The notes: a model not told the origin generated them from the sequence alone. 64,000 nt of DNA from Ptiloglossa arizonensis (GCF_051014685.1 NC_135059.1:6944001-7008000); one strand, 5' to 3'; positions 13,426 through 26,500 are shown, numbered from the stretch's first letter. Numbers and translations: made by a program.

Positions 13426-14270
13426 TATCGTACGCGATTCGTATACGCGTCGTAAGTTCGCTGAAAGCGGTAGGAGGTTGGAATCACGAGGTGGCGACGA
13501 AGGAGGGAGTGGTAACACACCTGGAATGTACGTAAGGTAAACGGCATCCGGGCAATGCCCTCGCATGTAAACAATCAGAAATTGCAAGCTTGATTACGCG
13601 AGCAAGTTGTTTCTCGCGTATGCACACATTCGAAGAATCGATCACGTTTGCGTGCACGCGTGCTCACCGTCCCGTAACAGTTATAATAGTACGAGTACGC
13701 GAGCATACCGCATACCAGTTTTTCCCTTTCCGTCCGCGTTATCCTATTCACCAACTATTTAATTCAACGATTGCACGCTACGACTCGATACGGCCAGCTC
13801 GTCATTATTCCGTGTTAAACTAGCGAAGGAAATGTACGATCCTTGTCGATAAGATTGGTCAGCTTGGACAGGAAAGTTGCCCGTGCCGATCGCTGCTAAC
13901 GCGTTTCGCGAGAATCGCGAGCGATTACTCGCTCGTGAAGTAAAGACCGATCGAATCGGATCGTTGCCGGTCAAAAGGATCGTTTAACCCCTGCCACGAT
14001 CTCTCTGTTGTACGCGAAACGTACAATACGAAGCTGCGCGAAAAGCAGCTGGATTTTTGCCCGCGAGGTTCGCACGCGTGCAGCTACGGTTAACGATTCC
14101 TCGATTTTCCTCGATTTCCCTCCGATCGTTGTTCACGCCTTTACCCCCTCGCGCGGATAAACACCTACGAGCGTTTGACGCGCGTGTACGTTTTATGCGC
14201 GAGAAAGTTTACGCGCAGGGAACGTTCCGCGTCGTGATTGTTCCCGGTCAAAGGGTTAAATTGACGTCGA

Positions 14271-14545
14271 GAGACGTGGAACTGGAAACTTGGGGCTTGG
14301 GATTGGAAACTTGAAGCATGGAACTGCAAACTTGGAGCTTGGTGGTAGGAACTTGGAACTTGAAACTTGGAACTTGGAACTTGGAACTTGGAACTTGGAG
14401 CTTGGAGCTTCGAACTGGAAACTTGGAGTTTGGAAATGGAAACTTGGAACTAAGAACTTGTAGCTTCGAACTAAAAACTTGGAGCTTGGAAGTGGAAACT
14501 TAGAACTGGAAATTTGGTACTCGAAACTTGGAGTTTGGAATTGAA
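14271..14545. repeat. Minisatellite based on GGAACTTG
   Basis: Runs of the 7 bp unit GGAACTT with variants GGAGCTT and GAAACTT; about 35 units. Both strands appear open because of the 7-mer periodicity; this is not a gene. Confidence 0.9.
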
Positions 14546-15420
14546 ATTTTCTCCGAAAAGAGAAACCTGCCATCCGTTCGTCTTTCGCTAGACGAAGCGT
14601 CGTTGGAAGCGTTTTGGTAGAACGCGCTGGGAACTGGTTACGCGTCTATGGAAGAAACGACATACGCGGATTCGTACACGCGATGCACTTTCGAAGGTCG
14701 AGGCATCTCTCGTATCTCGAGGCACGCGTCGCGGCGTATCAACCCCGACGCTCCGTGACGCTTTTTCGTTGAAATTATCTGTCGTCGCACCGAATCGCGG
14801 TGAATCATTCCTTTCGTCTTGCGATCCGAGTTCGACGTACGAGCGTCGTTTCGTGGCTTATTCCAGATCGAAATTTCGCGAACCGAGCGTTTTTCGTGGA
14901 ATTTCATCTCGATTGTCCCGTTCTCGACGTACTCGTTCCAATCGTGCGCGATAATTGCGACGCGTTTCTCGGGTTCTCGTAAACATCGCGCGACACTGCA
15001 ACGCTTAACGGGGTTTAACGAGCACTATTAACGGGTTATCGGGTGCGTTGCAGGGGTATCGATGGTCAGGTGGTTCCGATGTCTCTCCCCGCTAGATTCG
15101 ACGAGTCTCGTTCGCGTTTCTCGACAGATCGCGTTCGAGTATCGGAGGCCGACGCGCACGCCGGTGGAATCGAATTTTGCCGAGCCCGAGCGAATCACCA
15201 AAGAATCGCGTCGTAGTCGAACGGCCCTGTAAACTGATTCGAACGAGTTACGCTCTCTCTGAAACGCAGAAAGAAAACCCGCGAAACCGGACATCGGTTA
15301 TCGCGTGGTGCCGGAGCACGTACGTAATTTCCAAAGTGAACGTCGAAACGTTGATCCGCGGCGTGCTCTTGGATTTTTGACCAACCGAAAGAAAGTTCCA
15401 AGGGGTTGTTGGCTCGCGAT

Positions 15421-15498
15421 CTACACGAGCACGAGCACGAGCACGAGCACGAGTACGAGCACGAGCCCGAGCACGAGCACGGGTACGGGCACGAGCAC
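15421..15498. repeat. Hexanucleotide (ACGAGC)n
   Basis: About 13 units with scattered single-base variants. Confidence 0.95.
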
Positions 15499-16532
15499 GA
15501 ATCTTTTAAATTTCTGGGACGTTCACTCGAACACGCTTCGAGTAGCGGCGTCGATCGTTTCGTCGTAATTTCATAATCGTTATGGTAAAACGACCTTTTG
15601 TCGACGATCCCCGGTATCGGGAGCCGTGTACACGTGCCGATTAATTTTTCACCGAGTCATCGCACGCGCTCCTCTACCGATTCCCGGCCTACGTTTCGCA
15701 AATTGATCATAATTCACGCGATACGCGCGTCCCATCGATCGAGCCGATCGTTCGTTTCGTATCTCGAACGCTCGAAAAAACGCGCGTCCGGGTTAGGACG
15801 GTGATTCGAGCTCGATCGTTGGCTCTCGCGGAGAGCAACGATCGTCTCGCCGTAGTTGCGTACGTTTTCGTTCGCGTACGTTTTCGTCGCCGCTACCGTG
15901 ACGAGTCGAGGAGAGAGAGAAAAAAAAAAAAAAGAAAGGAAAAAGTGTGCTCCGTCGGCGACGAAATCGGAACCTTGAACCTTAACGAACAACGCCGATA
16001 AGCCGACGGATCGTGAACCGTGGTAAATCTACAACTCGGTCGATTTGGTAGGGGGTTGGTTATCGTTCGCTCGACGAAGCCGACGAGCGTTACGAAGCGA
16101 TACGTGGTCGCGTATCGGTAAGCGCGATACGTTTTTCTCCGAGTGCGTTGATCCGGGGAATGTCCGTTCCCGACGGCAAAAGGGATATTTTTGGTACCGT
16201 CGCCCCGGTGAAAACCGGACGTGGCTATCGAGAAAGAATACGAACTGGGTCAATGACCCAGGCGCCGAAGAACCGCGACTGTTTCGTGGAGGCCAGGTCT
16301 GGGTCAGCATGGACCGCTAAATAAGATACGTTCGAAGGAAGGATTATTATTGGCTACCGGAGACTCTCGAGCTCGGTACGAACGCTGCTCGTGGAATTCG
16401 TTTTCGAGGAATTTCGAAACGCGTAATCGTGCTTCGCGATTAGGAGCGTCGTTGAGTACCGATAACGGGAAAACGTTTCGTTTCGATCGTTTTCGAGCTT
16501 AGTTTTCCAACGTGATTCGACGTCGTTTCTAC

Positions 16533-16575
16533 TCTCTCTCTCTCTCTCTTTCTCTCTTTCTCTCTTTCTCTCTTG
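16533..16575. repeat. (CT)n-rich tract
   Basis: CT dinucleotides with TTT interruptions. Confidence 0.9.
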
Positions 16576-16930
16576 CGCACGTTTGCTTTTTCCTCTTTAT
16601 CGGTCCCAAAGTGAAACATTCGAAAACAGAACCGAGGATGCGGAGCGCAACGCTATATCCGGAGCGGATCCTTGGCGAGTAAAACGGGGAGACACTTACC
16701 GTTGAGTTTGGTGGTAGCGGTCCCCACTACAGGGCGATAGTTTCGAATCCCTGCAGGGGGCCCGAATCCCCCACCAACCTGGCGGGATAGGAGACCTCGT
16801 GGTCTCCGACCAACGAGACCGCGGAACAAGAAGCCCGCCTTCGCACCCTCGGCGGAAGTATCCACCACCGTGAACGTAACAGCCCAGAACTTTACCCCCA
16901 CCGAGGATTCGTCTCGGTTCGCGTTGAGTT

Positions 16931-17005
16931 CGCGTCGCGTCGCGTCGCGTCGAGTCGAGTCGCGTCGCGTCGCGTCGCGTCGCGTTGCGTCGCGTCGCGT
17001 CGCGT
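16931..17005. repeat. Pentanucleotide (GTCGC)n
   Basis: About 15 units with GTCGA variants; it lies 160 bp before the CYP18A1-side TATA promoter. A similar motif array occurs at 26803-26856. Confidence 0.95.
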
Positions 17006-17166
17006 AACCCGTTCAACGGTCCACCGTCTTTCTTGGCTCCTTCCGCTCCTTTGCGTTCGTCTCTGCTTCTCTTTGTGCCGCTGCCCCACCATATCCAGGG
17101 ACTGCCGGGGGGCAATCGGGAGGCATCCGGGGGACCGTTTAGAGTCGCTGGGGGGCCGGTGCTCGA

Positions 17167-17215
17167 TGAGTCACTATATAAGACGGGCAAGGACAAGAAG
17201 GTGTATGTTAGTATA
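17167..17215 (+). promoter_or_regulatory. TATA core promoter with AP-1-like site, probably for CYP18A1
   Basis: TGAGTCA (17167-17173, AP-1 consensus) touches a TATATAAG box at 17175-17182. About 30 bp downstream lies TTAGTATAC, a plausible initiator around 17208-17212. A donor-like GCCG/GTAAAT at 17261-17266 could end a short non-coding first exon. The promoter would sit 1.3 kb before the CYP18A1 ATG, with no other plus-strand gene between. The link to CYP18A1 is inference. Confidence 0.5.
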
Positions 17216-17405
17216 CACTCAATCTTTACGTGGCTCGCACGACTCACGACACAGCGAGCGCCGGTAAATTCGGTTGCGGCGGTGACCGACTTTTTTTTCT
17301 TTCTTTCATTCTATCCTTTTCCCGCTCTCCCTCCCCGCGCACCCCACACCCCCCTTACCCCCCTTCTTTCTCTCAAACACTCTTATCGTCCGACAATTTT
17401 ACCCG

Positions 17406-17530
17406 TCTACGTACCCGTCTACCTGCCTACCTACGTACCTAGTTATTTACCTGCCTACCTGTCTGCCTATCTACCTACTTACCTACCTGCCTACCAACCT
17501 ACCTACTTACCTGCCTACCCATCCGTCTAA
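17406..17530. repeat. (CTAC)/(CTGC) tetranucleotide region
   Basis: Imperfect TACC/TGCC repeats, about 30 units. Confidence 0.9.
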
Positions 17531-17728
17531 CCACCTGGCCAAGTACTTGGATATTTCTTCGCGCGTTGCTTTCTCCCGCACCCTCTCCGTCTCTCTTTGT
17601 GTCTCCTCCTAACCGAGCTCCACACGTGCCGTACTCTTTTTCCCCCCCGTTTACTTCTCCTTTCTTCTCCACGGATCTCGTCCTTCCGTTTCGCGTGGCG
17701 AGTCGACCGCTAAACTAGCCTCTTCCTC

Positions 17729-17782
17729 GCTTGCTTACTTACTTACTTACTTACTTACTTCCTTCCTTCCTTCCTTCCTTTC
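17729..17782. repeat. (TTAC)n followed by (TTCC)n
   Basis: About 8 TTAC units and then about 5 TTCC units. Confidence 0.95.
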
Positions 17783-18054
17783 TTTCTTCGGCCGAATCTC
17801 TCCGAGCGATCGTCTCCAACGATTCCTTGACAAGTCACCCCCTCCACGCACACACGCGCGAGCGCGTACACGCATTCTTCCTCCGTTCTCCCCTCCCAGA
17901 TTATGTCCCACCAGCCCAATCGGCGTTGATACTTATAGCCGCGAATTTCGGAGCCATCGTTTTGAACAAGAAAATCGCGCTCGCGTCCGGACGAACCCCG
18001 CTTTGACGAGAGCGCGCGCCGATTCGTGCTCTGCCTCCAGGAGGGTATACGCAA

Positions 18055-18055
18055 C

Positions 18056-18088
<33 letters not shown>

Positions 18089-18375
18089 GAGAGAGAGAGA
18101 GAAAGATATATATAGAGAGAGAGATCTTTCGTCGAGAAAGGGAAAGGAGGAATAAATAGAGAGGAAACGAAAGCCCGAAGAAATCGACAAAGGAGAACCG
18201 AGGAAAAGAGAGCGAGAGGGAGAGAGATAGAGAGATAGAGATAGAGAGAGAATTTTAGAGAGAGAAAGAGAGTCTGAGAGAGAAAGAGGGGGGGAGAGAG
18301 AGAAAATAAAAGAGAGAAGGAAGAAACAGTGAAAAAGAGAAAAAGAAAAGAAACGGAGAGAGAAAAAGGAAAGAA
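18055..18375. repeat. GA-rich leader region of CYP18A1
   Basis: About 320 bp of nearly pure purine GAGA/GAAA sequence, ending 170 bp before the ATG. It is probably in the 5' UTR or leader intron. Confidence 0.9.
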
Positions 18376-18545
18376 ATGTCAAGAAGGAACGAGCGTGCAC
18401 AAGGTTAGAGGTGTATCGAGATCGAAACTCGAGGCGGTCGGTCGGTGTCGGTGTCGGTCGAGGAATCGGGTTCTAGAGGCTCGATCGCGGATTTCGGCGA
18501 GAATCGGATATTGAAATTTGACGGTGCAGCTGGACAACGCGCACG

Positions 18546-20477
18546 ATGCTGGTGCAACACGCGGCACAGTGGACCTGGCAGGCGATGGGCGGAACGAGAA
18601 TCGAGGTCCTCTACACGTTGCTCGTGTTCCTCTGTGTGTTATTGGTGACGAGATGCGTACAATGGCTAAAGTACGTGCGTTCCCTGCCACCGGGCCCTTG
18701 GGGCGTACCCGTGTTCGGTTATCTTCCGTTCCTGAAAGGCGACGTACACCTACGTTACGGGGAACTCGCGAAAAAGTACGGACCGATGTTCAGTGCCCGA
18801 TTAGGAACCCAGCTCGTGGTCGTTCTGAGCGATCATCGCACCATTCGCGACACGTTCCGCCGGGAGGAGTTCACTGGAAGACCCCATACAGAGTTCATCA
18901 ATATCCTCGGTGGATACGGTAAGTGTATATTATAATATAACGACGCGTGACGCGCGACGCGTGTCGTGCTCGCTGTTACGATAGCCTTATCGCGCGAGCC
19001 GCGCGCTTTCGCGCTTCTCTCGTCGTCGTTTCTCGCGCTTCTTTGCTTCTTCTGCCACTTCTTCTTCTTCTTCGTCTTCATCTTCATCTTTTCATTTTGT
19101 TTCTTTCTCTTTCTCTTTTCTTTTCTTTTATTTCTCTCTCGCCCCTCTCTTTCGTATCCGTATCAAAGGTCAAAGCCCCATCTTTGTCCAACCGATCCGC
19201 GCAGTCCTCGGTTTCTCGTTCTCCCGTCGCGTCGCACCGGTTTTTTTCGATTCCCTGATGACGATCGTTACGCGAAACGCGAGCGACGGTGCGTCGCGCG
19301 CGTCGCGACGCCGTGCGAGCGCGTCGTATCTTGAAAGAGTATTTTCTCTCGTAGGTATAATCAACACCGAGGGTGCTATGTGGAAAGACCAAAGAAAATT
19401 CCTTCACGATAAACTCCGAAGCTTCGGCATGACCTATATGGGCGGCGGAAAGAAAATCATGGAATCGAGAATCATGGTGAGCGCAACGCGTTCTTGGTTA
19501 AATCTCTCTCGGCTCTGTTCCGTGTGTGTGTGTGTGTGTTATTTTTTTTTTCTCTTCGTTGTTTCCCCCCGTGCCCGTTGTTTCGTCATCGAGCGCGATC
19601 GATCGCGCGAGAAAGTCGTAGAGAGACGTTTTGTTGACGTTCTTTCAGCGCGAGGTTCGAATGTTCCTACGAGGGCTCGCGATGCGAGGAGGCGCACCGA
19701 TGGACGTCTCCGCCTCTCTGGGTATGTCCATCAGCAACGTGATCTGCTCCATCATAATGGGTGTGCGTTTCCAACACGGTGACGCCAGGTTCAAGAGGTT
19801 CATGGACCTGATCGAGGAGGGTTTCAAGCTGTTCGGTAGCATGGTAGCGGTGAACTTTATCCCCGTGTTGCGTTACCTGCCGTGTCTGCAAAAGATTCGT
19901 AACAAGATCTCGGAGAATCGTTCCGAGATGGCTGACTTCTTCCAAGAGGCTGTCGATCAACACCGGGCGACTTTCGACAAGAGCACCGTGCGTGACCTGG
20001 TCGACGCTTATTTGCTCGAGATCGAGAAAGCAAAGGGCGAGGGTCGGGCAGCGATGCTCTTCCAAGGGAAAAATCACGGTGAGCGTTCAATGTCCGCGCG
20101 AATCGAGCGACTCGTATCTCCGCCCGATGGACGATTCCGCTTAATCCGCGGCTGGTGTATTTTCCTCCGTCAGATCGTCAGATGCAACAGATCCTCGGCG
20201 ATCTGTTCTCCGCTGGCATGGAAACGGTGAAGACCACGCTGGAATGGGCGATGATCTTGATGCTCCACCACCCGGAAGCCGCGATCGCCGTGAGGGAGGA
20301 ACTGGATCAGGTGGTCGGTAGATCGAGGATGCCCGCCCTCGAGGATCTACCTTTCCTTCCTGTTACCGAGGCCACGATACTCGAAGTACTACGAAGGTCG
20401 AGCGTGGTACCCTTGGGCACCACTCACGCGACCACACGGTAATCGATCTTTTCTCTTCGATCGTTCTCGCGACGATC

Positions 20478-20543
<66 letters not shown>

Positions 20544-21146
20544 ATCTTTCCCTGCGTTCATCCCCGTGTACGCGAGCGTTCTTTGTTCCCGCACCGCGAG
20601 AGAGGTGAAAGTGATCGTATCGTGCGCGCACGGTGTGGAAACGATCGAAGCGTGCACGGATCGTAAGGTAAGATTCCCGTTGTATATTGGAAACCGTGTA
20701 CCGATTGTTTCAGGGAAGTGACGTTGAACGGGTATACGATACCGGCCGGGTCCCAAGTGGTGCCGTTGCTGCACGCGGTGCACATGGATTCGGAACTTTG
20801 GGAGGAGCCCGAGGAGTTTCGACCGAGTCGATTTCTCTCGGCCGAAGGTAAAGTCCAGAAACCGGAATACTTTATGCCTTTCGGTGTCGGCAGACGTATG
20901 TGCCTGGGCGATGTGTTGGCACGCATGGAATTATTCCTGTTCTTTAGCTCGTTGATGCACACGTTCGAGCTGAGATCGCCGGAGGGTGCGTCCTTGCCGA
21001 GTTTGCGCGGTAACGCCGGTGTGACCGTCACGCCCGATCCGTTCGACGTTTGTTTATTACCGAGAAACCTACAGTTCATCGGCGAACCGCCGGGCAACGA
21101 TACGATCTCCATTGGCGCCATATTGCGGAACATCGGTAGCCATTGA
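18546..21146 (+). CDS. Cyp18a1: Cytochrome P450 CYP18A1 (ecdysteroid 26-hydroxylase)
   Basis: Five exons with GT..AG borders and consistent phases: 18546-18918, 19355-19476, 19649-20078, 20174-20438 and 20714-21146, encoding 540 aa, the usual CYP18A1 length. The protein has an N-terminal membrane anchor (about residues 20-40), then a proline-rich hinge (LPPGPWGVPVFGYL). It has a CYP18-type helix I (FSAGMETVKTT, around 320-330), ExxR at E379-R382, a PERF-like FRPSRF and a heme loop FGVGRRMCLG with the ligand Cys460. From family knowledge it is a microsomal monooxygenase that oxidises 20-hydroxyecdysone at C26 and so clears moulting hormone. The assignment rests on the motif set and on the phantom gene next door (tail-to-tail). 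All key residues are intact. The start is the first ATG before the anchor; a second Met lies at residue 14. Confidence 0.93.
20479..20542. repeat. (TTTC)n tetranucleotide in CYP18A1 intron 4
   Basis: About 16 units starting roughly 40 bp after the exon 4 donor. Confidence 0.97.
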
Positions 21147-21668
21147 ACGATTCGCGATTCCTCGCGAACGCGAACGATCAAACGCAGCAGCACGGTAGTC
21201 GTTCCTAACGCGACCCGACATCCGTACCGACTCGACTCCATCCCCATCGTACACGACCCGAGCGTTCACCGCGCGATCAAACGCGAGCTCAAACTTCTCT
21301 CATCCCGTAAACCCCGCGCGCATCACCTTCGTTCCCGAATTTCTAATTTCCGCGTTTACCAGCCGAGGGCTTTCATACCCATTCCCTATTTATTAGCGCG
21401 ATAGTCATTAATCGTTCGAAGAGTGTTTTCTTTTTTTATTTTTTTTTTTTTCTTACGCGCGGACGAACGTTCGTTCGAGATATTCGTTCGTTCGTCCGGT
21501 GCGGCTGGTCGGTACGATGCGCGCGAATCGGCGCCCGATTTCACGTAGGGATCGCGTTCTCGCGATCGCGACGTTGTCTCCGACCCGACGGGAGACAAAA
21601 TTTGTAAATAACGAACACCAGGAATAATAACAGCAATGATAATGGTAATTAGTAGTATCAATGTCAAC

Positions 21669-21743
21669 GACGACGACGACGACGATGACGACGACGACAA
21701 CGACGACGACGATGTAATAGCGGTAACAACGACGACGATGATT

Positions 21744-21775
<32 letters not shown>
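21669..21775. repeat. (GAC)n and (AAT)n trinucleotide tracts downstream of CYP18A1
   Basis: GAC-type repeats at 21669-21740, then about nine AAT units at 21750-21775. Confidence 0.9.
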
Positions 21776-21776
<1 letters not shown>

Positions 21777-22133
21777 GATTAGCAAGTAGCGATAGAGCGT
21801 AGTAAAAGAGTTTCGAGATGCCCGAACGAGTTCGTTGTGAGAGCGTGCGACGAAATTGTTCGACGAGTGCGCGTGTTGTACGTGTGTACCTAGATCCCGT
21901 AGGCGAGAATCAGTTGTCGAACGATACGAACGGTGGTCGACGAGAGCGCGATGGATTTCGTCCACCGAGATTTCTCAATATTTTCACCCCCCACCACCCC
22001 TCGCTTTTCTTTATCTTCTGTTCGAACTGTTCGCGCCGTTCCCGACGAACGGTTTACACGGATCCCGGTTAGGGCTGTGCGTCGAACGGTCGTGTCTTCT
22101 CGACCCGAAACGGTGATTTTTCGTGAAAGTTAG

Positions 22134-22135
<2 letters not shown>

Positions 22136-22218
<83 letters not shown>
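22136..22218. repeat. Pure (GA)~41 dinucleotide tract
   Basis: About 82 bp of uninterrupted GA between the convergent CYP18A1 and phantom genes. Confidence 0.97.
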
Positions 22219-22222
<4 letters not shown>

Positions 22223-23519
22223 TTCTTGCGACACAGCGACGGTAGTGTTACGTAGCGTACAGAATTCAAAACCCGATGATCATCGGACTCGCCGATGTAC
22301 ACCGATCCGTTTACGAGTGCGGGCAAAGATTATGGCTGTGAATCTCGAATTTAGGACGCGGGATCTCTCGTGATCGGGGAGATCCGTGTGATAATCGCGC
22401 TCGTAAAATCATTTCCAAAGACTTTGTAACGCGTATCCCGGAACACCGACGAAGCGTCGTGATCGCGGCCCGGTACACCGATGCACCGTGATCGTTTCGT
22501 TTATACAATGTTTCTTCGTCGGTGTTTGTCACGTATACGGTGCCGCCGCGACGCCGACGCTTCGTCGAACGGTGTCCGCTAGTGAGAAATTTACACGTGA
22601 CATGCTCGAATCGCAGAATACCGCATTGTGTTCAACCGCCGACCGCGAATCTGTGTTATTTAATAATGTTGTTCTCTTTGCTAACGATTAAACGTGCTGT
22701 TTCTCATTCGTACGCGAACACGCAGCTTGCACGCGCTTTCCCTGCACCTCCTGCGTCCCCCATCCACCCCACCCCGGTCAAATCGACCGTATTTTTCGAC
22801 AAACCGCGAGACGAATCGGTGTTTCGCCTTTGCTCGAGAATTCGCCGCTCGCTGTATTCCGCTCGACGAGAGGGGCCCGCTCGAAACGAAGCGTTACGTA
22901 AGATCGTTTCGTGGCTCTCCGCGGAGCTAGCCTCTCGTGGTGACCGATCTCCGACGAAAGTACAATTTCCTAAGAAATCGCGTTTCTCTGGATACTACCT
23001 TTGTACCCCGTTTCGTTCGGGCCCACCTACGAACGTCGCGACGTTTTCGACCATCTACACGTAAGTATCTCTCGTACGCTTTCCACGGGAGGGTATCGAA
23101 CCCTCCGTACGTCGCTTTAGCCTTTAGCCTTTCGGTCCGGAAAACGAGATCTTACGTTACTTCGTAAAGATTCTCTCGATTTTTTTCTCCGGTAGTTATA
23201 CATTCGTGGGAAGAAATAGCGGACAAAATGTCCTCGAAACGAGTATTCGAAATACGGTGATACGCGTAGAAAGAAACCGATCCGATGGTACACCGAACCG
23301 AGTATCTTCGAAGCGAGTATTTCGAACAGACGGAGAGGAATCGATCGGTTGGGAGAAGGTTCTCGTGAAATAATTTCGAAGAATCGATGATTCGTGTACG
23401 AAACGATTGTTTTATCGAAGCGAGTTACAACGTCGAACGAGGCACTTGTCTATAGCTCCGCGACAATGAGTGAAAGCGTACAGCGAGCGGAAGTAGTCGT
23501 ACAGAAACGGTTCTCTCTA

Positions 23520-26500
23520 TCATCGACGTCGCGCAACGAACGCCAATCGATGAGGTTTCGGTACGAGCGTGATGCCACACTCGCCTTCGAGATCGATCGT
23601 CTCGTCCGTGGGCACCGATAACTTCAACGCGCGCAATATCCTCGAGGCGAACAGGAACAGCATCATTCTGGCCAGTTCCTCTCCCAGGCAGACGCGTTTC
23701 CCTGTAAACGAGTAAAGGAAACAAACACCCGTCGTCACCAGGTCTACGAATCGAGCGTCTCGTAATTACCGATTTGAAAGGGAAGGAACGCCTCTGGCTT
23801 GAAGAAGCTTCCGTCCTCGGCTAAGAATCTCTCCGGTCGAAATTCGAGAGGGTCTTTCCAGTAAGCGGGATCGGTATGAACGGCCCATTGCATAGGCACG
23901 AGCATCGTGCCTTTCGGTACGTCGTACTCGCCTATTTGCGTATCCTGGTCAAAGTTTACGATAAGCTTCGCGTTACGCTGCCTCCCACCTCTCGTTCCCT
24001 ACGCACCTCCGACGTTCCGTGGGGAATACCTAGCGGCGTGACGCTTCTGAGTCGTTGCACTTCGGCCAGAGTAGCCTCGAATCGTGGCATGGCGTCTCTG
24101 TCCTTCAGACTCGGTTCTTCACCGTCGTTCAAGCATCGATCCATCTCCAGCCGTAGTTTCTCCTGTAAACGATCGATAACCCATTACACCGATCGACGCG
24201 ATCCTCCGTATCGACTCACCTGTTCCTCCGGATGGACGGCCACGAAGAGGAGGAACCAACGAAGGGTCGTCAAGGTGGTGTCGGTTCCAGCGCCGAATAG
24301 ATCGGCCAGCAAATGATAAAGCTGCGATTCGGTGAAATAACCGACCTCGTCGAGGTTCTCCTTTCTCATGTGTTCGTCGAACGCTGACAAGAAGCTCTCG
24401 TGTTCCGCGGCCGTCGTCGAGGTTCGAGCAGCCCGATGCTCGTCCAGTATGCCTCGGTACACGCGATGCGTTTCCTCCTTTCCGTCGACGATCGATCGTA
24501 TCAATTGTCCGTATCGAGGTAAGAATCTGGCGAGAAGAAAATTCTCCATTTGGAAACAAAAAAGACGCGCCGGATTACGACGCGGAAAATTCGAAGGCAA
24601 CCGATGCGAGAACCAGAGATCGACGCGCACCTTAAAATCGGGAAAAAGTTTAGTACACCGGCGACGCCTATGTGCTTCACGCCATCCTCCTGCAAGTGTC
24701 TCAGCCAGGTCCAGACTCGTTCGTTCTCCTCGTAAGTCTTCCCGAACACGAGACTGTTGACGAGATTCCCCAAGCAGTGATGAAGCGTGTCCATCGGATC
24801 GATCGGCCCGTTCCTCGATCGTTCCTCGAGTTTCTACGGCGATCGGGGGAGAAGAATCGTTTACGCGTCGATCGACAACAACCGTCGATCGGATGATAAG
24901 TGTAAGATCGATTCGAGGTAACTCGAGCACGTCGAAAACCGACGTGGACGAATAACGGGTGTTCGGGATTTACCGATACGCATTCGTCCGCCGCGTTCAG
25001 TATCCTCTTCTCCAGTTTGGCCCTCTTGGGCCCGTCGTGCTTCACCATACCGAAATTTCGCAGACACACGCTCACGAATTTCCTCTGGTCGCGCCATCGT
25101 TCGCCCTCCGCGCAGATCAGTCCTGCGCAAAAGACAAACATCGAGAGAAATCGGGATCGGTGGGGTAGGGGGAGGGCCTGACGGAAGAACAGGGCCCCGA
25201 TCGACGATTATTTCTTTTCACCGGTTCGTTTTTCACGAAACACCCATGTTGTGTTCTCGTTCGTGTCGCGAACGGGTACTCGTTCGATCTTTTTTACGAA
25301 ACAACGAGACGGCGGTACTCGGGCTCGGGTGGGGGTAAGGTGCGTGTGTACGAAGAGAAAAAAAAAAAAAAAAAAAAAATTAGCGAGGGAATTACCGTCG
25401 TCGTCGTCGTCGTCGTGGTGGTCGTTGTTGTCGTCGTTGTCGTCGTCGTCGTTGTCGTCGTTCCGTAAGTAGGCGCAGCCATTGAACTCGTCGAAGGATA
25501 ATCCCCGAGTGAATAAACAATAATCTCTTACCGCACCCACTCTCTCCCGCCACCCTTTTCCTCCTTCGTCACCACCACCATCACCACCACCGCCACCACC
25601 ACCACCACCCCTCACCACCTCCTCCTCCGTCACCTCCCGCTCCCTCCCCTTGTCCCTCGACCGAATGACCCCCCGCCCACCCCACGCCGCCTCACCTCCC
25701 TCTCTCGCGCTCTCTCTATTCCGTCCTCCCCTTCCTTTTCTCGATCTCATTCGCTTACCTTACGCGTTACGGTTCGCCTCTTGATCGTATGCGTACCACC
25801 GTGGACAGGATAAAGAGGTGTACCGGAGGCCGTGATCCGCGAGATCGCGAGAAACCGATAAATCCGTAGGATAAATAACGAAACCGAGAGAACGAACCGT
25901 CGCCCGGGGAACGCGGGACTCAACGGGGAAGCCTCGTTGCGAGCGGGCAGCGTTCGGTGTACGAAAATTTGATGAGAAAAATTAAAAAAAAGGAACGCCC
26001 CCACCGGCCGTGATCGATTTCTATCGTGGTCACGTTCATCGATGAGTCACCGACGGAATCGATCGATCGTGCCCTTACGAGCCGGCACGGCGACGAAACG
26101 GTCGTCGGGCCGAAACGTCCAGCGAAAGCGTGGCCGTCTCTCGTCGGAAATTCGGCTCGTGTCGAGAAACGCAGACCACACCACCGTGGTACACCGTATT
26201 ACGACGATTCTTTGAACCCGTGCGCCGGTTGTTGCGCAACTAAACGCATCCGCGATAAAGCGAGAAAAAAAGTTCGTCTTCAAAGTAGTATGACATCATC
26301 GCCGGGAGATCGCCGTGGACCGTGGTAGGGCAGAGACGAATTCGCGAAACGAATACGCGAACCGCCAGAAATAAACCGGCGAGACCGCCGCGAGCGAGGT
26401 GTAAAATGCGATAGAAGTTCTCTCAGGGTCGGTCGTTCCACCGACCGAGCGCAATTGCAGAAATATGGTCGAGCCGTGTGTACGGTGGAATCGGGTTCTG

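Larger units (their letters stand above)
4205..16690. other. CpG-rich gene-poor region
   Basis: I see no exon with convincing domains on either strand. It holds simple repeats and two small tandem duplications listed separately. Long open frames reflect high GC and repeat periodicity. Unseen exons of the Cys-rich candidate at 3.9 kb or of a CYP18A1 leader could lie here. Confidence 0.5.
17264..18545 (+). other. CYP18A1 leader region
   Basis: Pyrimidine-rich in its first half and purine-rich in its second half, made almost wholly of simple repeats. It separates the TATA promoter from the ATG and probably contains a 5' UTR intron. Confidence 0.45.
21147..23519. other. Convergent intergenic region between CYP18A1 and phantom
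   Basis: 2.4 kb holding both 3' UTRs, GAC, AAT and GA tracts, and no supported exon. No canonical AATAAA was found close to either stop. Confidence 0.6.

Noticed and set aside
16720..16770. tRNA-like TTCGAATCC motif
   Set aside because: The bases beside the loop do not pair, and no acceptor, D or anticodon arm could be drawn.
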